Of a stretch of 64,000 nt of DNA, positions 17,398 through 25,573 are shown in pieces. Both the position numbers and the translations under genes were made by a program. The stretch is from Brucellaceae bacterium (lineage in GTDB: Bacteria; Pseudomonadota; Alphaproteobacteria; Rhizobiales; Rhizobiaceae). Below the pieces are notes generated by a model, which made no database searches, had not been told where the DNA came from, and saw nothing but the letters and a program-made list of their open reading frames with translations. The first letter of the stretch is position 1; every line of letters begins with the position of its first letter. The DNA is taken from assembly GCA_020637775.1 (NCBI GenBank), contig JACKJV010000001.1, positions 558,001 to 622,000 of the forward strand, given 5' to 3'.

Positions 17398-18603
17398 ATG
17401 AAGAAATGGATGACTGCAATGGCCATGGCCTCGGCGCTTGCCGCCGGCGGGCTTGGCTCCGCAACCGCGCAGGATGGCGACCCGGTGAAGATCGCCCTGG
17501 TCCACGGCCTGTCCGGCTCGCCGCTGGAGGCCTTTTCCAAGCAGACCTCGACCGGTTTCCAGCTCGGCCTGGAATACGCCACCAACGGCACGATGGAAAT
17601 CAAGGGCCGCAAGATCGAGGTGATCGAGAAGGACACCCAGTTCAAGCCAGACGTGGCCCGCTCTGCCCTGGCGGAGGCCTATGGCGACGACGAGGCGCTG
17701 ATCGCGGTCGGCGGCACGTCCTCCGGCGTGACCACGGCCATGCTTCCGGTGGCCGCCGAATACGAGAAGATTCTCGTCGTTGAGCCGGCCGTCGCCGATT
17801 CGCTCACCGGACCGGATTCCAACCGCTACGTCTTCAAGACCTCGCGTAATTCGTCCATGGACATGCAGGCCCAGGCCAAGGCGCTCAAGCCGGACGGCAA
17901 CCTCTTCGTCGCCACGCTCGCCCAGGACTACGCCTTCGGCAAGGACGGCATCGCGGCCTTCAAGAAGGCGCTGGAAGGCACCGGCGCCACCGTGGTGGCC
18001 GAGGAATACGTGCCGCTCAAGACCACGGATTTCACCGCCACCATCGAGCGCATGTTCAACGCGCTCAAGGACAAGGACGGCCGCAAGGTCATTGTCATCT
18101 ATGTCGCCGGCATTGACGCCATGACGCCCATTACGGCTGCCGATCCGGGCCGCTACGGCATCGAGATTTCCACCGGCGGCAACATCCTGCCTGCCATGGC
18201 TTCCTACAAGCAGGTGCCGGGCATGGAAGGCGCCATCTACTATTACTACGAACTGCCGAAGAACGAGATCAACGACTGGCTTGTCGCCGAACACCAGAAG
18301 CGCTTCGGCTCGCCCCCGGACTTCTTCACCGCCGGCGGCATGGCGGCTGCGCTCGCCATCACCAAGGCGCTGGAAACGGCCGATGAATGGGACACGGAGA
18401 CGCTGATTTCCACCATGGAAGGCATGAGCTGGGAAACGCCCAAGGGGTCCATGACCTTCCGTCCGGAAGACCATCAGGCCCTCCAGTCCATGTACCACTT
18501 CAAGATCAGGGTCGATGACAACGTGGCCTGGGCCATCCCGGAACTGGTGCGCGAAATCACCGCTGACGAGATGGATATCCCCGTCGGCCGCAACAACCAG
18601 TAA
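17398..18603 (+). CDS. ABC transporter substrate-binding protein (branched-chain amino-acid type)
   Basis: 401 residues, a periplasmic type-1 binding protein. The signal peptide is MKKWMTAMAMASALAAGG with a probable cut after the TAQ near residue 25. The mature protein opens with VKIALVHGLSGSPLEAFSKQ, typical of LivK-like receptors for amino acids, urea, amides or aromatic acids. AGGAGGAG lies 8 bases before the ATG. It is followed by both ATPases and both permeases, forming a complete importer. The ligand is not deducible. Confidence 0.93.
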   Translation: MKKWMTAMAMASALAAGGLGSATAQDGDPVKIALVHGLSGSPLEAFSKQTSTGFQLGLEYATNGTMEIKGRKIEVIEKDTQFKPDVARSALAEAYGDDEALIAVGGTSSGVTTAMLPVAAEYEKILVVEPAVADSLTGPDSNRYVFKTSRNSSMDMQAQAKALKPDGNLFVATLAQDYAFGKDGIAAFKKALEGTGATVVAEEYVPLKTTDFTATIERMFNALKDKDGRKVIVIYVAGIDAMTPITAADPGRYGIEISTGGNILPAMASYKQVPGMEGAIYYYYELPKNEINDWLVAEHQKRFGSPPDFFTAGGMAAALAITKALETADEWDTETLISTMEGMSWETPKGSMTFRPEDHQALQSMYHFKIRVDDNVAWAIPELVREITADEMDIPVGRNNQ

Positions 18604-18686
18604 CCACGCAAACGGGACGCCGGCTGCCTGCCGGCCGGCGCCCCGCCCGCTGACAACCGCAACAGACAAGGCGGATCATTGGCGTC

Positions 18687-19454
18687 ATGTCCAAGCCATC
18701 GCTTCAATCCCGCGACCTGACCATCCGCTTCGGCGGCCATGTCGCCGTCAATGCCGTGACCTGCGACTTCACACCCGGCGAACTGACCGTGATCGTCGGC
18801 CCGAACGGCGCCGGCAAGACGACATGGTTCAACCTCATGTCTGGCCAGTTGAAACCGTCGGCCGGCACCATCCTCAAGGATGGCCGCGACATCACCGCGC
18901 TTTCGCCCTCGGCCCGCGCCAAGGCCGGCATGGGCCGCGCGTTCCAGTTGACCAATCTCTTTCCCAAGCTTTCCGTGCTGGAAAACATCCGCCTGGCCGT
19001 GCAGGCGCGCCACGGCATCGGCCCGCGCCTGTTCCGCCCGGTCTCCGCCTTTCGCAACCTGGTCGAGACGGCCGAACGGCATCTTGCGAGCGCCCGGCTG
19101 GAGCGCGTGGCGCACATGCCCGCCGCCGCCCTGCCGCATGGCGACCAGCGCAAGCTGGAAGTGGCGCTTCTGCTGGCCATGGAGCCGGACATCTTCATGT
19201 TCGACGAACCGACCGCCGGCATGAGCGTCGACGAAGCACCCGTGATTCTCGAACTCATTGCCGACATCAAGCAGGACAAAACGAAAACCATCCTTCTGGT
19301 GGAGCACAAGATGGACGTGGTACGCGCGCTGGCCGACCGGATCGTCGTCCTGCACAATGGCGAGCTTGTCGCCGACGGCCCCCCCGACGCGGTGATCGCG
19401 CTGCCCATCGTGCGCGAAATCTACCTCGGCATTCCGGCGGAGGACGCGGCATGA
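18687..19454 (+). CDS. Branched-chain-type ABC importer ATPase, LivG-like
   Basis: 255 residues. Walker A is [12 protein letters not shown]. The family's usual LSGGQ signature is altered: the region reads AAALPHGDQRKLEVALLLA, as in most LivG proteins. Walker B is FMFDEPTAGM, and the H-loop VEHKMD is present. The Q-loop and the FQLTNLFPKLSVLENI segment are typical of LivG. It is the first of the two ATPases and overlaps the next by 4 bases (ATGA). Confidence 0.94.
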   Translation: MSKPSLQSRDLTIRFGGHVAVNAVTCDFTPGELTVIVGPNGAGKTTWFNLMSGQLKPSAGTILKDGRDITALSPSARAKAGMGRAFQLTNLFPKLSVLENIRLAVQARHGIGPRLFRPVSAFRNLVETAERHLASARLERVAHMPAAALPHGDQRKLEVALLLAMEPDIFMFDEPTAGMSVDEAPVILELIADIKQDKTKTILLVEHKMDVVRALADRIVVLHNGELVADGPPDAVIALPIVREIYLGIPAEDAA

Positions 19455-20173
19455 GCGCGCCCGTGCTTTCGATGGAGGGCGTGCATACCGACATCGCGCA
19501 GTATCAGATCCTGCATGGCATCGATCTCGCCGTGCCCGAGGGCGGCGTCTATGTCCTGCTTGGCCGCAATGGCGCGGGCAAGACGACGACCCTGCGCACC
19601 ATCATGGGCCTGTGGAAGGCGCGCGCCGGCGCTGTCCGTTTCCGCGGGCAGGACATCACAAGTCTGCATACCTCTGACATCGCCCGCCTGGGCATCGCCT
19701 TCGTTCCGGAGAACATGGGCATTTTCGGCGGCCTGACGGTGGAGGAGAACATGCGGCTTGCCGCGCGGGACGGCACGTTCGACGCCCGGCGGCTGGCATG
19801 GATCCAGGACCTGTTCCCCGCCATGCGAACATTCTGGCAAAAGCCGGCCTGGGCGCTGTCGGGCGGGCAGAAACAGATGCTCGCCATCTCGCGCGCCATC
19901 ATCGAGCCGCGCGAGCTGATCCTCATCGACGAACCGACAAAGGGCCTCGCGCCGGCCATCATCCGCGCCATGGTGGATGCCTTCCGCGAAGTGGCGGCCG
20001 ACACGACCATTCTCCTCGTCGAGCAGAATTTCATGTTCGCCTCGGCGCTGGGCAGCGGCGTGTCCGTCATCGACGACGGGCGCATCGTCCATTCCGGCGC
20101 CATGGCCGACCTCGTTGCCGACAAGGCGCTTCAGACGAAGCTGCTGAGCCTGTCGCTCGACGCGCACCAGTAG
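19451..20173 (+). CDS. Branched-chain-type ABC importer ATPase, LivF-like
   Basis: 240 residues. Walker A is GRNGAGKTTTLR, the signature is LSGGQKQMLAISRA, Walker B is LILIDEPTKGLAP and the H-loop is VEQNF. PENMGIFGGLTVEENM is the LivF-type Q-loop region. It is the second ATPase of the importer; its ATG overlaps the LivG-like stop. The first membrane subunit starts 12 bases later. Confidence 0.94.
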   Translation: MSAPVLSMEGVHTDIAQYQILHGIDLAVPEGGVYVLLGRNGAGKTTTLRTIMGLWKARAGAVRFRGQDITSLHTSDIARLGIAFVPENMGIFGGLTVEENMRLAARDGTFDARRLAWIQDLFPAMRTFWQKPAWALSGGQKQMLAISRAIIEPRELILIDEPTKGLAPAIIRAMVDAFREVAADTTILLVEQNFMFASALGSGVSVIDDGRIVHSGAMADLVADKALQTKLLSLSLDAHQ

Positions 20174-20185
20174 GGGAACCGCGAC

Positions 20186-21178
20186 ATGAACGCTTCGGAT
20201 GTCATCAACCGTTTCGGCGGCGTCAACCTCCTGCCGCTGGTCCTCATGGTCCTCGCCCTGCCGCTGATCGGCTCGGTCTCGTCCTGGGTGACGCTGACGG
20301 TGGCGGGGCTGGCCATGGGCATGATGATCTTTCTCATGGCCTCGGGCCTGAGCCTCGTCTTCGGGCTGATGGACGTGTTGAACTTCGGCCACTCGGCCTT
20401 CATCTCCTTTGGCGCCTTCATCGCCGCCAGCGTCCTGGCCGGCCTGGCCGCATGGGTCGGTGCGGACTCTGCCGTGCTCAACCTGCTGGCGCTCTTTGCA
20501 GCCATTGCCGCCGCTGCCCTGTTCGGCCTTGCCGCCGGCTGGTTCTTCGAGCGCGTCATCGTCAAGCCGGTCTATCGCGACCACCTGCGCCAGATTCTCA
20601 TCACCATCGGCGCGCTGATCGTGGCCGAACAACTGATTCTCGCCATCTGGGGCGGCGCGCCCATTCCGGTGCCGCGCCCGGCCATTCTCGAAGGCTCGGT
20701 CATCATCGGCGATGTCGCCATCGAGACCTATCGCATCTTCGCCTGCCTGCTCGGCCTCGTCGCCTTCGTGGCGCTCTACCTCGTTCTCAACCGGACGCGT
20801 ATCGGCCTGCTCATCCGCGCCGGGGTCGAAAATCGCGAAATGGTGGAGGCGCTCGGCTTCCGCATCGACCGGATCTTCGTTGGCGTCTTCATGGCCGGTT
20901 CGGCGCTGGCCGCCATGGGCGGGGCGATGTGGGCGGGCTATCAGGGCCTCATCTCCGGCACGCTGGGCGCGGAGATGATGATCCTCGTCTTCATCGTCGT
21001 CATCATCGGCGGGCTGGGCTCCATCGAGGGCTCGCTGCTGGGCGCGCTGCTCGTCGGCCTGCTCGGCAATTACGTCGCCTTCCTGTTTCCGAAACTGTCG
21101 CTGGCGTCGAACATGCTGCTGATGATGGCTGTCCTGCTCTGGCGGCCCTGGGGCCTGCGCCCGGCCGTCAAGCCGTAA
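20186..21178 (+). CDS. Branched-chain-type ABC importer permease, LivH-like
   Basis: 330 residues, inner-membrane permease with about eight to nine helices. The LivH hallmark GLSLVFGLMDVLNFGHSAFI is split around residue 60. The EAA-like loop is GVENREMVEALGFRIDR, and the following GGLGSIEGSLLGALLVG segment is conserved. It lies between the LivF-like ATPase and the LivM-like permease, with 10 bases to the latter. Confidence 0.94.
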   Translation: MNASDVINRFGGVNLLPLVLMVLALPLIGSVSSWVTLTVAGLAMGMMIFLMASGLSLVFGLMDVLNFGHSAFISFGAFIAASVLAGLAAWVGADSAVLNLLALFAAIAAAALFGLAAGWFFERVIVKPVYRDHLRQILITIGALIVAEQLILAIWGGAPIPVPRPAILEGSVIIGDVAIETYRIFACLLGLVAFVALYLVLNRTRIGLLIRAGVENREMVEALGFRIDRIFVGVFMAGSALAAMGGAMWAGYQGLISGTLGAEMMILVFIVVIIGGLGSIEGSLLGALLVGLLGNYVAFLFPKLSLASNMLLMMAVLLWRPWGLRPAVKP

Positions 21179-21188
21179 GGAGGACGCA

Positions 21189-22304
21189 ATGACAACCGCC
21201 ACCGCCGCCACCCTTTCCGCCTCCGCCGCATCCCATGCCCGCGCCGTGCGCAATGGCCGCATCATCGTCTGGTCCGCGGCGGCCCTGATCGCCTTCTGCC
21301 TCGCCTTCGCGCCCTTCCTGTTTCCGGATGTGCGGGCACAGCAGGTGGCGGCGCGCATCTGCGTCTTCATCGTTCTGGCCGCCAGCTACGACCTGCTGAT
21401 CGGCTATACCGGCATCGTCTCCTTCGCCCACACCATGTTCTTCGGCCTTGGCGCCTATGGCGCGGCCATGGCGCTGAAATCCATGGGTGCGGGCTTCGAC
21501 GCCATTTTCCTGGGCGGTGCGGCGGGCGTGGCGCTGGCCGCGCTGCTGGCCGTGGCCATCGGCGTGCTCAGCCTGCGCGTCAAGGCCATCTTCTTCGCCA
21601 TGGTCACGCTGGCCGCAGCGTCGGTGATGATGGTGCTCGCCTCGCAACTGTCCGATTTCACCGGCGGCGAGGACGGCATCGTCTATTCCGCCCCGAAGAT
21701 CTTCTCGCCCGCCACCAGGCTGCTCACCGACGACAACGGCAAGGTGCTCAAAATCGCGGGCGTCTCCATGAACGGCAAGATCGCCGCCTACTACTTCGTT
21801 TTCCTCACCTGCCTCGTGCTGTTCTACGCGCTTGTGCGCATCGTGCGTTCGCCACTCGGCACCGTTCTGGAGGCAATCCGCGAGAACGAATTGCGCGCCG
21901 AGGCCATCGGCTACCGGGTCGTGGCCTATCGCACGGCGGTCTTCGTCATCGCGGCCGTGATCGCGGCGCTGGCCGGCGTGGTCTGGGCGGTCTGGCTGAA
22001 ATATACGGGGCCGGAATCCACCCTTTCCTTCGCCATCATGATCGACATCCTGCTCATGGTCGTCATCGGCGGCATGGGCACCATGGTCGGCGCGGTCATC
22101 GGCGTGGTCATCATGACGCTGGCGCAGTTCTATCTCAAGGATGTCATGGCAAGCGCCGCGGAAGCGACCGCCAGCCTGCCGCTCGTCCCCCATCTCGTCG
22201 ATCCGGACCGCTGGCTGCTCTGGCTCGGCATCCTGTTCATCCTGCTCGTCTATTTCTTCCCCGCCGGAATCGCTGGCACGCTCATGAAGAAGGGAGGCCA
22301 CTGA
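21189..22304 (+). CDS. Branched-chain-type ABC importer permease, LivM-like
   Basis: 371 residues, inner-membrane permease. LivM features are DLLIGYTGIVSFAHTMFFG near residue 65, the EAA loop ENELRAEAIGYRVVAYRTAVF at about 238-258, and GGMGTMVGAVIG near 300. A loop of about 35 residues between helices (SAPKIFSPATRL and onwards) is longer than in textbook LivM but known in related importers. The stop overlaps the hydrolase start (TGATG). Confidence 0.94.
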   Translation: MTTATAATLSASAASHARAVRNGRIIVWSAAALIAFCLAFAPFLFPDVRAQQVAARICVFIVLAASYDLLIGYTGIVSFAHTMFFGLGAYGAAMALKSMGAGFDAIFLGGAAGVALAALLAVAIGVLSLRVKAIFFAMVTLAAASVMMVLASQLSDFTGGEDGIVYSAPKIFSPATRLLTDDNGKVLKIAGVSMNGKIAAYYFVFLTCLVLFYALVRIVRSPLGTVLEAIRENELRAEAIGYRVVAYRTAVFVIAAVIAALAGVVWAVWLKYTGPESTLSFAIMIDILLMVVIGGMGTMVGAVIGVVIMTLAQFYLKDVMASAAEATASLPLVPHLVDPDRWLLWLGILFILLVYFFPAGIAGTLMKKGGH

Positions 22305-23152
22305 TGCCGGTTTCACCCGTTCCCCGCTCGTCCTATATCCGTTGCGGCGCGCATGAACTCCATGTCACCGAATGGGGCGACCCGGCCAGTCCGCCGCTGG
22401 TCATGTGGCATGGCCTGGCGCGGACCGGCCGCGATTTCGATGAAGCCGCCGCCGCCCTCTCGGACCGCTATTTCGTCGTCTGCCCCGACACATTGGGACG
22501 CGGCCTGTCATCATGGGCGCATGACGAGGCGGTCGACTATTCCTATGCCGCCTTCGGCGACCATGCCGTCGCCATCCTGGACAATTACGGCATCGGCGAA
22601 ACCCGCTGGGTCGGCACCTCGATGGGTGGCCTGATCGGCGTGACGCTGGCGGGCGGCCGCCTCAAGGGGCGGATCACGCATCTCGTTATCAACGATATCG
22701 GACCGGCCATACCGGAGGCCGCCTCGGGGCGCATTGCCGCCTATGTCGGCGCGCCGCCGGTCTTCGACACGGTGGCCGAACTGGAGGACTGGCTGCGCAC
22801 CAACTACGCGCCGTTCGGGGAGAACACCGCCGCCTTCTGGCGCCGCATGGCCGACACATCCAGCCGCCGCACCGATTCCGGCAAGGTGACCGTGCATTAC
22901 GATCCGCACATCGTCACGCAATTCACCCTGCACAAGGGCGACCTGGATTGCTGGCCCTCCTATGACGCGGTGTCCGCCAGGACGCTGTTGCTGCGGGGCG
23001 AAACGTCCGATGTCCTGCCGCGCGCGGTCGCCGAAGAGATGACGCGGCGCGGTCCGCAGCCGGAACTGGTGGAATTCAACAATGTCGGCCATGCGCCGAC
23101 ACTGGCCAGCGACAGCGAGATTTCCCTGCTGCGCGAATTCCTCGCCGATTGA
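22304..23152 (+). CDS. Alpha/beta hydrolase
   Basis: 282 residues, cytoplasmic alpha/beta-hydrolase fold. The nucleophile elbow GTSMGG has Ser106; the oxyanion motif HGLARTGRDF, an acid in GETSDVLP and the catalytic His in NVGHAPTL are all present. It is most likely an esterase or C-C hydrolase. Its start codon overlaps the stop of the LivM-like permease, which makes it part of the importer operon and suggests that it cleaves the imported compound or an intermediate. Confidence 0.9.
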   Translation: MPVSPVPRSSYIRCGAHELHVTEWGDPASPPLVMWHGLARTGRDFDEAAAALSDRYFVVCPDTLGRGLSSWAHDEAVDYSYAAFGDHAVAILDNYGIGETRWVGTSMGGLIGVTLAGGRLKGRITHLVINDIGPAIPEAASGRIAAYVGAPPVFDTVAELEDWLRTNYAPFGENTAAFWRRMADTSSRRTDSGKVTVHYDPHIVTQFTLHKGDLDCWPSYDAVSARTLLLRGETSDVLPRAVAEEMTRRGPQPELVEFNNVGHAPTLASDSEISLLREFLAD

Positions 23153-23156
23153 CCGC

Positions 23157-23711
23157 TCAGGGCGGCGGGATCTTGCCCACCACCTCCAGTGCATCATCGC
23201 CATCGGGCCTGGCCACCACGATCTCGCCGGAGCGCGGAATGACACCGGTCAGTGCGGTGATGTTGACCTGATGCGTCACCAGCATGGCCGGCTTGTCCAG
23301 CGCCATGGCCTTGACGGCCTCGATGGTTTCCCGTGTTTGCTGCTCGGCCCGCTTCGGTTCGGAGAAGAAGGAATTGAGCGAGGGCATGTCCTCGACCGGG
23401 CCGAGATCGAGCAATTGCGCCGTCTCGCGCGTCCGGCACCATTGCGACGTGCCGACGCGTGAAAATTCCACGCCCGCTTCACGCAAGCGCCGCCCTGTTT
23501 CGCGGGCCTGCGCGCGGCCTTCGTCGGAAAGGTTGCGCTGGGTGGAACAATCGCCAATGACAAGGCCGAACGGATCGCCGGTTCCCGGCGCCGTGGCATG
23601 ACGCATCAGCGCCACCACCCCGCCCTGCCTGAGAATCGAGAGGTCTGCCGCCGCAGCCGGCATCACGCCGGCGGCCAGCAGCATGGCAAGCACTGTCAAC
23701 AGTCGAAACAT
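23157..23711 (-). CDS. Exported histidine phosphatase family protein
   Basis: 184 residues. The signal peptide MFRLLTVLAMLLAAGVMPAAA predicts periplasmic location. The phosphatase core has the RHATAPGTGDP box (usual RHG changed to RHA, with the nucleophilic His kept), an Arg in SQWCRTRETA, and the second His in MLVTHQVNITALTG. An alternative in-frame start at 23726 would add MRKEV. The substrate is unknown. The gene is convergent with the hydrolase (4 bases apart) and lies 46 bases after the host-attachment-family gene. Confidence 0.85.
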   Translation of the reverse strand: MFRLLTVLAMLLAAGVMPAAAADLSILRQGGVVALMRHATAPGTGDPFGLVIGDCSTQRNLSDEGRAQARETGRRLREAGVEFSRVGTSQWCRTRETAQLLDLGPVEDMPSLNSFFSEPKRAEQQTRETIEAVKAMALDKPAMLVTHQVNITALTGVIPRSGEIVVARPDGDDALEVVGKIPPP

Positions 23712-23757
23712 GACTTCTTTCCGCATTCCATCCCTGTTTGCCCCGGTCGGGTCAGTC

Positions 23758-24204
23758 CTAATGGTGAAAGTGCTTTTCGATCGCGTCAACCGGGTGATTG
23801 GTCAGGTCCTTGTCGATCTCGCCGGCAAGCCGGTCGCGCACCTCCTTGTGATATTCCTTGCGCATTTCCCCAAGGATCATCGGTGCCGCTATGACGAACA
23901 ACCGCGTGTAGTCGCCGCGATGCGCCATCTTGTAGAGCCGGTCGGCAATGTCCTTGGCAAAGCGCTCCTTCTCCAGCCGGTGCCAGTCGGTGTCCTCGAC
24001 CGCGCTGCGGTGCTGCGGGCCGGCATCGTGCAGGCGTCCGGGGCGGTTCGCGCCCTGTTCACGGGTCGGCGGGTTCTCCTGGGTTACCTCGCGCTTCACC
24101 TTGAGAAACGGAAATGCCTCATCCCCGTCATTGACGAGAAACAGGGCCTTTTCGCCATCGGCCACGACCACCAGGTCGCCATGCCCGATCTTGGGTGCAG
24201 TCAT
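23758..24204 (-). CDS. Host attachment family protein
   Basis: 148 residues without signal peptide. It matches the Host_attach family: an N-terminal strand (LVVVADGEKALFLVND), a polar middle with a RLEKERFAKDIADRL helix, and a C-terminal ADRLYKMAHRGDYTRLFVIA section, with the PMILGEMRK motif. The family name comes from early work on bacterial attachment; the fold resembles release-factor eRF1-type domains and the true role is open. GGAGGA lies 6 bases before the ATG. Confidence 0.82.
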   Translation of the reverse strand: MTAPKIGHGDLVVVADGEKALFLVNDGDEAFPFLKVKREVTQENPPTREQGANRPGRLHDAGPQHRSAVEDTDWHRLEKERFAKDIADRLYKMAHRGDYTRLFVIAAPMILGEMRKEYHKEVRDRLAGEIDKDLTNHPVDAIEKHFHH

Positions 24205-24308
24205 GTCTTCCTCCTGTAGCGTTCATTAATTTCAGCGGTTGCTGATTTATGCATGGCACCTGCGGCTTAGCCAGCGGTTCCGGAATGATTTTCTGTCGCA
24301 CCCTGCCG

Positions 24309-24331
24309 CCGCGCAAAAGCGATTTGCGCGG
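24309..24331. promoter_or_regulatory. Operator-like palindrome upstream of the cobA-cys operon
   Basis: A 9-base arm at 24309-24317 and its exact complement at 24323-24331, separated by AGCGA. The centre is 93 bases before the cobA start. A gap-5 palindrome of this size is typical of a dimeric repressor site. No regulator gene lies beside it. Confidence 0.45.
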
Positions 24332-24412
24332 TCTGTGCGCCGCGATGGCGCTGTTCCTTCATCTGCGCGGTCCTTTCCCCGACAATCGGGATCATTGAAA
24401 AGGATGATATCC

Positions 24413-25237
24413 ATGACTGCCAACACAATTGCACCATCGCAGGTTCCCGAAACCGGCCATGTGGCGCTTGTCGGCGCAGGTCCGGGCGCTGCCGACCTGC
24501 TGACCCTGCGTGCCATGCGCCTGATCGCGGCCGCCGATATCGTCGTTCACGATGCGCTCGTTCCCTCAGAGGTGCTCGAACTGGTGCCACACGGCATTGC
24601 GCGCATCGCCGCCGGCAAGCGCAAGGGCTGCCACTCGAAATCGCAGGATGAGATCAACGCGCTTCTTGTCAGCCTTGCCCGTGCCGGCAAGCGGATCGTG
24701 CGCCTGAAATGCGGCGATCCGCTGATCTTCGGCCGGGCCGGTGAGGAACTTTCGGCACTGCGTGCGGCGGGCATCGCGCATGACGTCGTGCCCGGCGTCA
24801 CCGCAGCCTTCGCCGCCGCGGCCGATTTCGCTTTGCCGCTCACGTTGCGCGGCGTGGCCTCCTCGCTGGTCTTCACCACCGGCCATGACCTCAAGGGCGA
24901 GGCCCTGCCCGACTGGGCGCGTCTGGCCGTCGCCGGTTCCACGGTCGCCGTCTACATGGGCCGCACGATCGCCGCCAGCGTGGCCACCAGGCTGATGCAG
25001 GCCGGTCTGCCGGCGGAAACGCCCGTTGCCGTGGTCGAAAACGCCAGCCATGCCAACGCCCGGCTTTTCCATGGCACGCTCGCCGACCTCCCGGCGCTGG
25101 AAAGGCGCACCGAACTGACCGGTCCGGTCATGACCATCATCGGCGAGGCGGTCGCCGGCGCGGATTTCTGCCGCTCACAGCCGCTCGCCAAGCACGCCCG
25201 AAATGCAATTGCCCTTTCAGAGGAAGTGTCCGCATGA
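24413..25237 (+). CDS. cobA: Uroporphyrinogen-III C-methyltransferase
   Basis: 274 residues, a SAM-dependent methyltransferase that makes precorrin-2, the precursor of siroheme and cobalamin. Motifs are VGAGPGAADLLTLRA, the LKCGDPLIFGRAGEE core, and VVPGVTAAFAAAA. The start at 24413 is preceded by AAGGA at about 8 bases; an ATG at 24404 overlaps that site. It opens the sulfate-assimilation operon, where it supplies the siroheme of CysI. The stop overlaps the DUF2849 start by 4 bases. The CysG oxidase/chelatase domain is absent, so those steps are encoded elsewhere. Confidence 0.95.
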   Translation: MTANTIAPSQVPETGHVALVGAGPGAADLLTLRAMRLIAAADIVVHDALVPSEVLELVPHGIARIAAGKRKGCHSKSQDEINALLVSLARAGKRIVRLKCGDPLIFGRAGEELSALRAAGIAHDVVPGVTAAFAAAADFALPLTLRGVASSLVFTTGHDLKGEALPDWARLAVAGSTVAVYMGRTIAASVATRLMQAGLPAETPVAVVENASHANARLFHGTLADLPALERRTELTGPVMTIIGEAVAGADFCRSQPLAKHARNAIALSEEVSA

Positions 25238-25539
25238 AGATCCTGACCGCCAACCGCCTCTCCGACGGAATTGCCGTCTGGCTGCGGGCAGACCATTCCT
25301 GGTCGGCCGACATCGCCGACGCGGAACTCGCCCGGGACAGCCTTTGCGAAGAGAAACTGACGCGCGCAGCACATGCCGCCTTTCTCAAGAACGAGGTCGT
25401 GGACGTGAACCTGATCGATGTCGACCTCACCGATGGCTGCATCGTGCCGCGGCGCCTGCGCGAGCGTATCCGTGCTGCCGGCCCCACCATTGCCGTGAAG
25501 GCCGACACACCCCAATCGCCCACCCGCCGCGCGGCCTGA
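25234..25539 (+). CDS. DUF2849 protein of the sulfite-reductase operon
   Basis: 101 residues, no membrane segment. MKILTANRLSDGIAVWL and the C-terminal RRLRERIRAAGPT are DUF2849 features. In alphaproteobacteria this family is encoded between cobA and cysI, as here, which points to a role in sulfite reduction or in siroheme delivery, but no activity is known. Translation is coupled to cobA (ATGA overlap) and cysI follows after 34 bases. Confidence 0.85.
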   Translation: MKILTANRLSDGIAVWLRADHSWSADIADAELARDSLCEEKLTRAAHAAFLKNEVVDVNLIDVDLTDGCIVPRRLRERIRAAGPTIAVKADTPQSPTRRAA

Positions 25540-25573
25540 CAGGCTGCCGGAAACAGGAACGGGACTTCGAGCC

